Assembly (NCBI RefSeq): GCF_900143215.1
Contig: NZ_FRDM01000009.1
Location: 62,001-126,000, forward strand
Origin: Geodermatophilus obscurus
GTDB lineage: Bacteria; Actinomycetota; Actinomycetes; Mycobacteriales; Geodermatophilaceae
DNA length: 64,000 nt
Direction of reading: 5' to 3'
Made by a program: the position numbers and the translations under genes. The stretch's first letter is position 1; every line of letters begins with the position of its first letter. Below the pieces are notes generated by a model. That model did no database searches and was not told where the DNA came from. It saw nothing but the letters and a program-made list of their open reading frames with translations. This document shows, one piece after another, positions 33,606-41,861 of this stretch.

Positions 33606-34991
33606 TCAGTCCTCGGTGTCGGGCTTCTGGGTGTGCGGCCTCTGGGCGTCGGGTTTCTGGGCGTCGGGTTTCTGGGCGTCGTCGGCGGTGAGGCTGCGCA
33701 GCTCGTCGTCCGCACCCTGGCGGGCGACGAAGTCCAGCGGCTCGTCCAGGTCGTCCGACGTCGGCAGCAGGTCCGGGTGCGACCACAGTCGGTCGCGCTC
33801 CGCGTTGCCGTGCCGCTGGCCCATGGCGCCCCAGACGGTGGCCGCGTCGCGCAGCCGCCGCGGCCGCAGCTCCAGGCCCACCAGGGTGGCGAAGGTCTGC
33901 TCGGCCGGTCCGCCGGAGGCGCGACGGCGGCGCATCGTCTCGGCCAGCGCCCCGTGCCCGGGCAGCCGGTCGCCGGCGGCCGCGGCCACCACGCTGTCGA
34001 CCCAGCCCTCGACGAGCGCGAGCAGCGTCTCCAGCCGGCGCAGCGCCGCCTGCTGCTCCGGGGTCTCCTCCGGCTCGAGCAGCCCACTGCCCAGCAGCGC
34101 CTGGATGCCCTCGGGGTTGGTCGGGTCGATCCCGCCCATGGAGCCCATCGCCTCGTTGATGCCGCGCTCGATCGCCTCGCGGTCGACGTGGATGCCGCGC
34201 GCGTACGCGTGGACGGCGTCGTGCAGCTGCTGGCGCAGCCACGGGACGTGCACGAAAAGCCGCTGCGAGGCCGCCTCACGCAGCGCGAGGAACAGTCGCA
34301 CCTCGTCGGCGGGGCGGTCGAGGCCGGCCGCGAACTCGGCGACGTTCTGCGGCAGCAGGACACCGGCGCCGGCCGGGGCCAGCGGGATGCCGATCTCGCT
34401 GCTGGTGAGGACCTCGCCGGACAGCCGGCCGAGGGCCTGGCCGACCTGGGCGCCGAACATCAGGCCGCCCATCCGGCCCATGATGCCGGCGAGCGGGCCG
34501 GCCATCGCGGCGGCCTCGGCGGGAAGGGCGCTGGTCATGGCGCCGACGACGCGCTCGGCGAGCGGGTCGATGAGGGTGCTCCAGGCGGGCAGCGTCTGCT
34601 CCACCCACTCCACGCGGGACCAGGCCAGCGGCCGGTCCACACCGGAGGGCAGCTCGGTGACCTGGTCGAGCCACAGGTCGGCCAGCCGGAGGGCGTCGGC
34701 GACGGCGGCGCGCTCGGCGTCGGAGGTCGGCTGCGACCCGGCGGCCAGCGAGCTGATCGCCCCCTGCCGGGCCAGGTCCCAGTTGACCGGGCCGCCGGAC
34801 CAGGTCATCAGCTTCTGGAGCTCGGCGAACAGCGGCATCTTGGCGAGCAGCTCCTCCGGAGTCCCGCCACCGGCGCCGCCGAAGAGCGCGCCGAACCCCC
34901 CGAAGGGATCGTTCCCGGGCCCTGACCCGGACTGGTCGCGACGCTCGGGGTCGCGGTCGGGCACACCGAAGCCGAACGGGACATCGCTCAT
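33606..34991 (-). CDS. Zinc-dependent metalloprotease family protein (Rv3195-like, DUF2342)
   Basis: A 461-aa protein beginning MSDVPFGFGVPDRDP, with a Gly-rich N-terminus and the family core from PVNWDLARQGA to the C-terminus. The presumed metal segment reads FLALREAASQRLFVHVPWLRQ; in the relatives I remember, a His stands where the Ser of REAAS is, so the zinc site may be altered. The C-terminus ends in a 15-bp tandem repeat (about four units) encoding DAQKP-type pentapeptides. ATG 34991 lies 6 nt after a TACCGT box (minus strand), so it is leaderless. It corresponds to Rv3195. Confidence 0.85.
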   Translation of the reverse strand: MSDVPFGFGVPDRDPERRDQSGSGPGNDPFGGFGALFGGAGGGTPEELLAKMPLFAELQKLMTWSGGPVNWDLARQGAISSLAAGSQPTSDAERAAVADALRLADLWLDQVTELPSGVDRPLAWSRVEWVEQTLPAWSTLIDPLAERVVGAMTSALPAEAAAMAGPLAGIMGRMGGLMFGAQVGQALGRLSGEVLTSSEIGIPLAPAGAGVLLPQNVAEFAAGLDRPADEVRLFLALREAASQRLFVHVPWLRQQLHDAVHAYARGIHVDREAIERGINEAMGSMGGIDPTNPEGIQALLGSGLLEPEETPEQQAALRRLETLLALVEGWVDSVVAAAAGDRLPGHGALAETMRRRRASGGPAEQTFATLVGLELRPRRLRDAATVWGAMGQRHGNAERDRLWSHPDLLPTSDDLDEPLDFVARQGADDELRSLTADDAQKPDAQKPDAQRPHTQKPDTED

Positions 34992-35050
34992 ACCCCCACG
35001 GTAGCCGCGTGATCTCCACCGGAGCGGGCCGCCGCTACGCCCTGCGCGGA

Positions 35051-35209
35051 CGGCCCTCCTGCAGGGCCCCGCCGCGAGCCTGCGAGCGGAGGGGGCAGGA
35101 GCGGCCTCCCTGCAGGGTCCCGCTGGCCCGTCCAGAGGCTCGCCGCGAGCTCGCGAGCGGTGAGGAGGACGGGGTCCTCTCACGAGGCGTGGGGGGCAGG
35201 TCGGTCCTT
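35051..35209. repeat. One intact and one nested CTCGCGAGCTC-type element
   Basis: A complete element (35051-35105) is followed by an outer element split by an inner copy: outer left CCTGCAGGGTCCCGC (from 35109), inner TGGCCCGTCC...GCGAGCTCGCGAGC...GGACGGGGTCC (about 35123-35177), outer right GAGGCGTGGGGGGCAGG (from 35184). Leaderless promoters flank the block on both sides. Confidence 0.75.
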
Positions 35210-35227
35210 TATCTAAGCTCGCCGGTC

Positions 35228-36286
35228 GTGACCCGTCGGATGGCCGTCCTCAGCGTCGGTGTCGTGCTGCTGGTGGTGTTCGGCGTCCTGGGTGCGGCCG
35301 TGCCGGTGCCCTACGTCGCGCAGGTGCCGGGGCCGACCTTCAACACGCTGGGCGACGTCGACGGTGAGCCGATCATCAGCGTCGAGGGCCGCGAGCGCAA
35401 CGAGACCGAGGGCGAGCTGACGCTGACCACCGTCGGCGTCAGCCGGGCCGGGCTGAGCCTGGTCGAGGCGGTCCAGGGCTGGTTCGACAGCGAGGTCAGC
35501 GTCGTCCCCGAGGAGACCGTCTACCCGCCGGGACGCACCGAGCAGCAGACCCGCGACGCCAACCGGGAGGCCTTCCTCACCTCCGAGGAGGCGGCCGAGG
35601 CCGCGGCGCTGGCCGAGCTCGGCTATCCGGTCAAGGTCGTCGTCCGTGAGCTGTCGGAGGACTCGCCGGCCGAGGGCAGGTTGCAGGAGGGTGACGCCAT
35701 CGAGACCGTCGCCGGCCGGCCGACGCCCGACCTCGCGACGCTGGACGCCGTCCTGCGGTCGATCCCCGGCAGCACGACGGTGAGCGTCGGGTACACCCGC
35801 CTCGGGCAGCCCGGGACCGCCACGATCACGACGCGCTCCGCCGCGGACGCCGAGCAGACCGACGGCCCGGCGGACGCCGAGGAGCGCGAGGGCTCGCTGC
35901 TCGGCGTGCTCGTCCGCGAGCAGCCCGCGGCACCCTTCGACGTCGACATCGCCGTCGAGGACGTCGGCGGCCCGTCGGCCGGGCTGATGCTGACCCTCGG
36001 CATCCTCGACCTGGTCGGCGACACCGACCTGACCGGCGGCGCCACGGTGGCCGGCACCGGCACGATCACCGCCACCGGCGAGGTCGGCCCGATCGGCGGC
36101 ATCCAGCTGAAGATGATCGCCGCCGAGGAGATCGGCGCCGAGCTCTTCCTCGTCCCGGCCGACAACTGCCCCGACGCCCTGGGCGCTCTGCAGCCGGGCC
36201 TCACCCTCGCCCGGGTGGGGAACCTGGACGAGGCCCTGACCGCGCTCGAGGACCTCCGCGCCGGCCGGACCCCGCGGTCCTGCTGA
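35228..36286 (+). CDS. Membrane-anchored PDZ/Lon-type (S16) protease
   Basis: A 352-aa protein: an N-terminal signal anchor (MAVLSVGVVLLVVFGVLGAAV), an extracytoplasmic domain, a PDZ region (VVVRELSEDSPAEGRLQEGDAIETVAG, about 140-170) and a C-terminal Lon-like S16 protease domain. The catalytic dyad is the Ser in DVGGPSAGLML and the Lys in GGIQLKMIAAEE. It corresponds to Rv3194c. Its targets are unknown; by location it acts on envelope proteins. GTG 35228 follows TAAGCT (35214-35219) by 8 nt (leaderless). Confidence 0.92.
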   Translation: MTRRMAVLSVGVVLLVVFGVLGAAVPVPYVAQVPGPTFNTLGDVDGEPIISVEGRERNETEGELTLTTVGVSRAGLSLVEAVQGWFDSEVSVVPEETVYPPGRTEQQTRDANREAFLTSEEAAEAAALAELGYPVKVVVRELSEDSPAEGRLQEGDAIETVAGRPTPDLATLDAVLRSIPGSTTVSVGYTRLGQPGTATITTRSAADAEQTDGPADAEEREGSLLGVLVREQPAAPFDVDIAVEDVGGPSAGLMLTLGILDLVGDTDLTGGATVAGTGTITATGEVGPIGGIQLKMIAAEEIGAELFLVPADNCPDALGALQPGLTLARVGNLDEALTALEDLRAGRTPRSC

Positions 36287-36349
36287 CGCCGCCCCGGCGA
36301 CACGGACGCCCCTCGTTGGGGGAAGCTGTCGGGCGGAGCGGGCGGTCGG

Positions 36350-36374
36350 GGAACCCCGCACGGCCCCGAGCGTT
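36350..36374 (+). promoter_or_regulatory. ECF-type (SigE-like) promoter upstream of the UPF0182 gene
   Basis: GGAAC (36350-36354) and CGTT (36371-36374) are separated by 16 bp. This is the layout of envelope-stress ECF sigma promoters in actinobacteria. The leader would be about 100 nt. Confidence 0.5.
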
Positions 36375-36485
36375 GGTCTGGGCGACCGGATCGGTGCCCG
36401 GGGGCCCGAGCCGGGGCCGACCCGACCGTCCGTGGCCGGCACCGTCCGTGGCGCTCCACCACGACCGCAACTGAAGGAGATCCTC

Positions 36486-39443
36486 GTGGCCATGCGGCCC
36501 CCCGTAGCCGTGCCGACCCTGTCGCGGCGCGCGAAGGTGGTCATCGGGGCCATCGCCGTCCTGCTGGTGCTGTTCACCGCCATCGGGACGCTGACCAACG
36601 TCTACGTCGACTACCTGTGGTTCGACGAGACCGGGTTCACCGAGGTCTTCTGGACCGAGCTGCAGACCCGCGCCCTGCTGTTCGCCGTGGCCGGCGTGGC
36701 CACCGGTGGGCTCACCGCGCTGGCCATCCACCTGGCCTACCGGTTCCGCCCGACGTTCCGGCCGATGTCGCTGGAGCAGCAGAACCTCGAGCGCTACCGG
36801 CAGTCGATCGAGCCGCGCCGCACCCTGGTGCTGACCTCGGTCGCCGTCGTGCTGGGCCTGTTCGCCGGGTTCACCGCGCAGGGCAGCTGGGAGACCTGGC
36901 TGCAGTTCCGCAACAGCACCGCCTTCGGCCGGGTCGACCCCGAGTTCGGCCTGGACATCTCGTTCTTCGTCTTCGACTACCCCTTCTACCGGCTGCTGCT
37001 GGGCTTCGGCTTCGCGATCGTGATCCTCGCGCTGATCGGCTCGCTGCTGACCCACTACGTGTTCGGTGGCCTGCGGCTGCAGACCCCGGGCCAGAAGCTC
37101 ACCGGCGCGGCGATGGTGCAGCTGTCGGTGCTGCTCGGGCTGTTCGTGGCGCTCAAGGCGGTCGCCTACTGGCTGGACCGCTACGCGCTGGTCTACTCCG
37201 ACCGCGGCGGCCTGTTCACCGGCGCCAGCTACACCGACGTCAACGCGCTGCTGCCGGCCAAGACGATCCTGGTCTTCGCCGCGGCCGTCTGCGCGGTCGC
37301 GTTCCTCGCCAACGTCGTCGTCCGGAACTTCCGGCTGCCGGCCGCGGCGCTGGTGCTGCTGTTGATCTCCAGCCTGGTGATCGGCGTGGCCTACCCGGCG
37401 ATCGTGCAGCAGTTCGTCGTCCGGCCCAGCGCCAACGAGCGCGAGGCCGACTTCATCGCCCGCGCGATCGAGTCGACCCGTCAGGCCTACGGCCTGGCCG
37501 ACGTGGAGTACGTCGACTACGCCCAGCAGGAGACCGGCGAGGAGGTCGACCCGGCCGCGGCCCTGGCCGAGCTGCGCAACGACACCGAGACGATCCCCAA
37601 CGCCCGGCTGCTGGACCCCAACGTCCTGTCCGACACGTTCACCGCGCGCCAGCAGATCCGGAACGTGTACGGCTTCCCCGAGAAGCTCGACATCGACCGC
37701 TACACGATCAACGGCGAGACGCAGGACTACGTGGTCGCGGTCCGCGAGCTCAACAGCCAGGGGCTCAGCGAGAACCAGGACACCTGGATCAACCGGCACA
37801 CCGTCTACACCCACGGCAACGGGTTCGTGGCCGCGCCGGCCAACGAGGTCGTCGCCGGTCAGGAGGGCGGCGAGCCGCGCTTCACCACCCGGGACCTGCC
37901 CACCCGCGGCACCATCGAGGTCAGCGACGACGGCGCGCGGGTCTACTACGGCGAACTGATGGAGGACTACTCGGTCGTGGGCGCCCCCGAGGGAGGTGTG
38001 CCGCGGGAGTTCGACCTGCCCGAGGGCAGCGACGGCGAGGGGCAGATCAACAACACCTACGACGGCCGGGGCGGCGTCGAGATCGGCAGCTTCTTCCGGC
38101 AGCTGACCTTCGCGATCTTCTACCGGGAGCGGAACTTCCTGCTCTCCAGCGCCGTCAACGACGCCTCCAAGGTGCTCTACGTCCGCGACCCGATGGACCG
38201 GGTGGAGAAGGCCGCGCCGTTCCTCACCGTGGACGGCGACCCGTACCCCGCGGTCATCGACGGCCGGGTCAACTGGATCCTCGACGGCTACACCACCTCG
38301 GGCTCCTACCCCTACTCCGAGCAGATGGAGCTGGGCGAGGCGGCCACCGACGCGCTCACCGGTACCGGGACGACGCCGCTGCCGAACGAGACGTTCAACT
38401 ACATCCGCAACTCGGTGAAGGCCACCGTCGACGCGTACGACGGCACGGTCACGCTCTACGAGTGGGACACCGAGGACCCGGTCCTGCAGACCTACATGAA
38501 GGCCTTCCCCGGCCTGGTCCAGCCGCGTGAGGAGATGGCGCCGGACCTGGTCGGCCACGTCCGCTACCCGGAGGACCTGTTCAAGGTCCAGCGGGACATC
38601 CTGACCCGCTACCACGTCAGCGACCCGGGCGACTTCTACAGCGGCAACGACCGCTGGGCGGTTCCGGCCGACCCGACGCAGGACACCCAGGAGCCGCAGC
38701 CGCCGTACTACATCCTGGCCCAGCGGCCGGGCGACCCGCAGGCCAGCTTCCAGCTGACCAGTGCGCTCAACGCCTTCCGCCGCGAGAACCTGTCGGCGTT
38801 CGTCTCGGCGTCCAGCGCGCCGGAGACGTACGGCGAGATCCAGGTGCTGACCCTGCCGGGCAACACGCCGTTCCGCGGCCCGCAGCAGGTGCAGCAGTCG
38901 TTCATCACCAATAACCAGGTGCGCCCGGACCTCACGCTGTTCAACAGCGCGGAGTCCCGAGCGGTGTTCGGCAACCTGCTCACCCTGCCGATCGGCGACA
39001 ACGGCCTGCTCTACGTCGAGCCGCTGTACGTCGAGGGCACGGGCGAGAACTCCTTCCCGCTGCTGCAGAAGGTGCTGGTCAACTACGGCGACCGGGTCGG
39101 GTACGCCAACACCCTCGCCGAGGCCCTCGACCAGGTGTTCGGCGCCGGGGCGGGACAGGCTGCCGTCGACAACGACAACGCCCCCGCACCCACCGATCAG
39201 CCCGATGCGCCGGCGACTCCGGCCCCGCCGGCCGACGGCGGGACGGCGGACACCCCGAGCACCCCGGAGATGCAGTCGGCGGTCCAGGCCATCAACAGCG
39301 CCCTGGCCGCGCTGGAGACCGCGCAGCGCAACGGCGACTTCGCCGGGCAGGGGCAGGCCCTCGAGGACCTGCAGGCCGCCGTCACCGCGTACCAGACCGC
39401 GCAGGCCCAGGCCGGCCAGGCGGCCACGACACCGGGGGGCTGA
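36486..39443 (+). CDS. UPF0182 family large membrane protein
   Basis: A 985-aa protein (Rv3193c is about 990). The N-terminal third holds about seven membrane helices (for example KVVIGAIAVLLVLFTAIGTL, FGFAIVILALIGSLLTHYVF, LVLLLISSLVIGVAYPAIV). The remainder is a large extracytoplasmic domain (about 320-900) with no known activity. It ends in an acidic Pro/Ala linker and a short coiled coil of about 50 residues. GTG 36486 has AAGGAGA 6 nt upstream; an ATG at 36492 is an alternative. An ECF-type promoter upstream suggests envelope-stress control. The C-terminal coiled coil could mediate oligomerisation. Confidence 0.93.
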   Translation: MAMRPPVAVPTLSRRAKVVIGAIAVLLVLFTAIGTLTNVYVDYLWFDETGFTEVFWTELQTRALLFAVAGVATGGLTALAIHLAYRFRPTFRPMSLEQQNLERYRQSIEPRRTLVLTSVAVVLGLFAGFTAQGSWETWLQFRNSTAFGRVDPEFGLDISFFVFDYPFYRLLLGFGFAIVILALIGSLLTHYVFGGLRLQTPGQKLTGAAMVQLSVLLGLFVALKAVAYWLDRYALVYSDRGGLFTGASYTDVNALLPAKTILVFAAAVCAVAFLANVVVRNFRLPAAALVLLLISSLVIGVAYPAIVQQFVVRPSANEREADFIARAIESTRQAYGLADVEYVDYAQQETGEEVDPAAALAELRNDTETIPNARLLDPNVLSDTFTARQQIRNVYGFPEKLDIDRYTINGETQDYVVAVRELNSQGLSENQDTWINRHTVYTHGNGFVAAPANEVVAGQEGGEPRFTTRDLPTRGTIEVSDDGARVYYGELMEDYSVVGAPEGGVPREFDLPEGSDGEGQINNTYDGRGGVEIGSFFRQLTFAIFYRERNFLLSSAVNDASKVLYVRDPMDRVEKAAPFLTVDGDPYPAVIDGRVNWILDGYTTSGSYPYSEQMELGEAATDALTGTGTTPLPNETFNYIRNSVKATVDAYDGTVTLYEWDTEDPVLQTYMKAFPGLVQPREEMAPDLVGHVRYPEDLFKVQRDILTRYHVSDPGDFYSGNDRWAVPADPTQDTQEPQPPYYILAQRPGDPQASFQLTSALNAFRRENLSAFVSASSAPETYGEIQVLTLPGNTPFRGPQQVQQSFITNNQVRPDLTLFNSAESRAVFGNLLTLPIGDNGLLYVEPLYVEGTGENSFPLLQKVLVNYGDRVGYANTLAEALDQVFGAGAGQAAVDNDNAPAPTDQPDAPATPAPPADGGTADTPSTPEMQSAVQAINSALAALETAQRNGDFAGQGQALEDLQAAVTAYQTAQAQAGQAATTPGG

Positions 39444-39536
39444 GCCCGGGCCCGGCGTGGGTCCCATCCTGTGGCGGGGCCCACGCCGGCCCGCGCTGCA
39501 CGCCCGGGTCGCGCGGGGGTATGGTGGTCTCACCGC

Positions 39537-39613
39537 CGCGGGGTGGAGCAGCTCGGTAGCTCGCTGGGCTCATAACCCAGAGGTCGCAGGTTCGAATCCT
39601 GCCCCCGCTACCA
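39537..39613 (+). tRNA. Initiator tRNA-fMet (CAT)
   Basis: A 77-nt cloverleaf can be drawn: acceptor CGCGGGG/CCCCGCT, D stem GAGC/GCTC, anticodon stem CTGGG/CCCAG around CTCATAA, T stem GCAGG/CCTGC around TTCGAAT, and an encoded CCA. The anticodon is CAT (39571-39573). Position 1-72 is an unpaired C-T, and the anticodon stem has three consecutive G-C pairs; both are initiator hallmarks. A strong terminator follows at once. Confidence 0.96.
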
Positions 39614-39617
39614 GGTA

Positions 39618-39650
39618 CAGAGGCCCTCACAGGAACTGTGAGGGCCTCTG
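39618..39650. terminator. Terminator of the tRNA gene
   Basis: CAGAGGCCCTCACAG (39618-39632) pairs perfectly with CTGTGAGGGCCTCTG (39636-39650) around GAA. It begins 5 nt after the tRNA. Confidence 0.9.
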
Positions 39651-39668
39651 TCATCTGCGCAAGGGTCC

Positions 39669-39694
39669 ACGCGCCTCTTGATGGAGAGGCGCGT
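39669..39694. terminator. Terminator for the minus-strand molybdopterin operon
   Basis: ACGCGCCTCT (39669-39678) pairs with AGAGGCGCGT (39685-39694) around TGATGG. It lies downstream of the minus-strand gene ending at 39778. Confidence 0.7.
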
Positions 39695-39777
39695 CACGCT
39701 GATCGGTACGGACGCCGGTCGGGGGCCGGCGAGGCTGGTCACCGTGGCTTATCGGGGATTGGGTCCGCCCGGCTCGG

Positions 39778-41361
39778 CTACTCGACCGATGCGCTGCCGT
39801 GTTGCCACGCGGCGATGCTGCGCGCCGCCCAGCTCAGGCGGGTGAAGCCCTCGTCGACCAGGCGGCGGATCGCCGGACCGGCGGGTCCGCCGCCGACGTG
39901 GACGGAAACGGCGTGGACGCCGCGCACACCGTGCGGGAACGGGGTCGAGGTCTGCTCCTCCTGCCACTGCCCGGCGGTGGTGCGGCAGCGGACCCGCAGC
40001 TCGTGCCGGCCGGGGGGAGCCGTCCAGCGGGCCGTCCACGGCCGCCAGGCGTCCGGGCCGAGGTCGAAGCCGAGCGCGGCGTCGACCCAGGGACCGCCGT
40101 CGACCTGCAGCTGCACCCGGTCGACGCCGACCGGCGGCGCCCAGGCGTAGCCGCGGACGGTGACCTCACCGGGCGCGAGGGAGCCGTGGGCGCCCGGGGT
40201 GTCGATGCGGGCGGCCGGGTGCACCGGGTAGGTGCCGTCGGCCCACCCGCGCGAGCCCCAGTACGACGGCGGCGGGGTCGCGGTGACGGTGAGCCGCCGC
40301 AGCCACTTGAGGTTGCCGTCCTGCCCGTGCCGGCCGGAGACCAGCAGCCGGGCGGGGCTGCCGTGCTCGCGGGGCAGCGGCTGCCCGGCCATGCCCACGG
40401 CGAGGAACCCGTGCGCGCGGGCGGCGGCCACCGGCAGCACGTTGGTGTAGCCGTCGACGGCCTCGGCGACCAGCCAGCCGTCGTCGTCGGGAACGCCGGC
40501 CCGGTCGAGCAGGTCGGCCAGGCCGATGCCGGTCCGGCGGGCGCAGCCCATCCGCGCGCCGCCGACCGGGTTGTGCACGCAGACCATGAGCAGGTCCCGC
40601 TCGGCCAGGGGCAGGGCGAGCAGCTCGGGCAGGGTCAGCGACAGCGGCTTCTCCACGTGCCCGCCCACCTCCAGCCGCCACGCGCCGAGGTCGGTGCGGG
40701 GCTCGGGCACGGTGACGTCGATGACGACCAGCTCGCCGGGCCGGGCGAGCAGCGGCGCGACGCCCTCCTGGGCTGCGGCCTCGGCGGCGGGGACCGGGGG
40801 CAGCGGCCGGGCGGGCGCCGGCAGCCGCACGCGGTCGCGCAGGGCGGCGGCGCCGCGGCGGCGGGCACGACGGTCGACGGCGACGACGGCGCCCGTGGCG
40901 GCGGCAGCGGCGGCCAGCACCGCCGGGGGCCGCACGGGCAGCGGGGCGACCGCGGCGGCGGCGACCAGCGTGCCGGCGGCCGTGGCGACGCCGGTGTCGC
41001 GGGCCGAGGCATCGCCGCGACGCAGCGCCAGGCAGCCGCCGAGGGCGTGCGGCAGCGCGGCCACGGCGGCGCCGAGGCCCGGGCGGCGGCCGGCCAGGGC
41101 ACCCCCCGTAGCGGCAGCCAGGCCGGCGGCGCCGGCGGCGAGCACGGCCAGGCCGGGCTTGTCGGCGCGGCCGACGAGGGCGACGCCGCCGTCGACGAGC
41201 ACCGCGGGGGCCGCGTCGACCAGGCCGCGCGCCAGCCCGGAGGACGGTGAGCGGCCGCGGCTGGTGGTGGAGGCGGTGATCTCGCCGGCCGCGGCGGCGA
41301 GCAGGCCGGCGAGCAGGCCGACCCGTCCGGGCCGGGGGCGGGCGATGCGTCGGGTGGTCAT
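39778..41361 (-). CDS. Membrane-associated molybdopterin-dependent oxidoreductase (sulfite oxidase fold)
   Basis: A 527-aa protein. The first about 190 residues contain several Ala/Leu-rich hydrophobic segments (probably four to five membrane helices). They are followed by a sulfite-oxidase/YedY-type Moco domain: PLSLTLPELLALP, then the Moco cysteine in MVCVHNPVGGARMGCARRTG, GDGYTNVLPV-like contacts and LLVSGRHGQDGNLKWLRRL. A C-terminal Mo-co dimerisation (Ig-like) domain completes it. The substrate is unknown; relatives act on sulfite or oxidised methionine. ATG 41361 has GAGGAG about 6-8 nt upstream. It follows the small membrane protein gene by 18 bp, so both come from the LuxR-type promoter at 41816. 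Confidence 0.88.
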   Translation of the reverse strand: MTTRRIARPRPGRVGLLAGLLAAAAGEITASTTSRGRSPSSGLARGLVDAAPAVLVDGGVALVGRADKPGLAVLAAGAAGLAAATGGALAGRRPGLGAAVAALPHALGGCLALRRGDASARDTGVATAAGTLVAAAAVAPLPVRPPAVLAAAAAATGAVVAVDRRARRRGAAALRDRVRLPAPARPLPPVPAAEAAAQEGVAPLLARPGELVVIDVTVPEPRTDLGAWRLEVGGHVEKPLSLTLPELLALPLAERDLLMVCVHNPVGGARMGCARRTGIGLADLLDRAGVPDDDGWLVAEAVDGYTNVLPVAAARAHGFLAVGMAGQPLPREHGSPARLLVSGRHGQDGNLKWLRRLTVTATPPPSYWGSRGWADGTYPVHPAARIDTPGAHGSLAPGEVTVRGYAWAPPVGVDRVQLQVDGGPWVDAALGFDLGPDAWRPWTARWTAPPGRHELRVRCRTTAGQWQEEQTSTPFPHGVRGVHAVSVHVGGGPAGPAIRRLVDEGFTRLSWAARSIAAWQHGSASVE

Positions 41362-41379
41362 CGGGACTCCTCGGGGCGG

Positions 41380-41808
41380 TCAGGCGCGGGCGGAGGTCGG
41401 GTCGGCGGTCATCGGCGGGAAGGCGGCCATCGCCAGCGCCGCGGCCAGCACCGTGCTCACCGGCCCCCACAGCACGACCCCGGCCGGGGTCAGCCAGCCG
41501 GCCGCGCCCGCCCCGGCGAGCACGGCCGCCGGGGCGGCGAGGACCGCGAGCACGGCGCCGGCCGCCCAGCCGCGGCAGTGCAGCCAGCCGGCGGTGGCCA
41601 GGGCCCAGCCGCTGACGACCGCGCCGGCGGCCGGCCAGGTGCCGGCGGCCGACGACGACCCGGCCAGTTCGAGGGCGACCATCGCGGCCACCAGCGGCAG
41701 CAGCGTGGCGCCGAAGGCGGTGACGAACCGGACCGCGGCGGAGGACCCGGACGCCGGCGGCCCGGGGACGTGGGTGTCGGTGGCCGGGAGCGGCGGCGCG
41801 GTGGACAT
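41380..41808 (-). CDS. Small integral membrane protein (four helices)
   Basis: A 142-aa protein with about four hydrophobic helices: FVTAFGATLLPLVAAMVALEL, AGAVVSGWALATAGWL, AAGAVLAVLAAPAAVLAGAG and GVVLWGPVSTVLAAALAMAAF. No family is recognised. It is the first gene of a two-gene operon with the molybdopterin oxidoreductase and may be its membrane partner. ATG 41808 lies 7 nt after a TAGCGT box (41821-41816, minus strand), so it is predicted leaderless. Confidence 0.75.
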   Translation of the reverse strand: MSTAPPLPATDTHVPGPPASGSSAAVRFVTAFGATLLPLVAAMVALELAGSSSAAGTWPAAGAVVSGWALATAGWLHCRGWAAGAVLAVLAAPAAVLAGAGAAGWLTPAGVVLWGPVSTVLAAALAMAAFPPMTADPTSARA

Positions 41809-41815
41809 GCGGCCG

Positions 41816-41861
41816 ACGCTAGGCAGGCGGCCGCGGGGTCACGCCGGCGAAACCGCCGGGG
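41816..41861 (-). promoter_or_regulatory. LuxR-regulon promoter A
   Basis: On the minus strand: palindrome CCGGCG-GTTT-CGCCGG (41859-41844), then GTGACC, 15 bp, TAGCGT (41821-41816) and the start near 41808. The palindrome centre is about 43 bp before the start. It overlaps the last codons and stop of the monooxygenase gene. The same block recurs at 43536 and 46414. Confidence 0.6.

Noticed and set aside
33615-33690. Short tandem 15-bp repeats that could suggest a CRISPR array
   Set aside because: The units are directly adjacent without spacers and encode in-frame pentapeptides at the end of a protease gene. No cas gene is present and I saw no CRISPR array elsewhere.
36201-39533. Very long minus-strand open frame opposite the UPF0182 gene (and similar long frames opposite adnA, adnB, the copper ATPase and both LuxR regulators)
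   Set aside because: These are antisense frames kept open by high G+C. Their translations are low-complexity Arg/Ala/Gly/His-rich and lack motifs, whereas the opposite strand encodes clear domains.
39537-39613. Integrative element attached to the tRNA-fMet gene
   Set aside because: No integrase, no direct repeat of the tRNA 3' end and no phage or conjugation gene is visible. The accessory nature of the right half is reported only as a synteny break.
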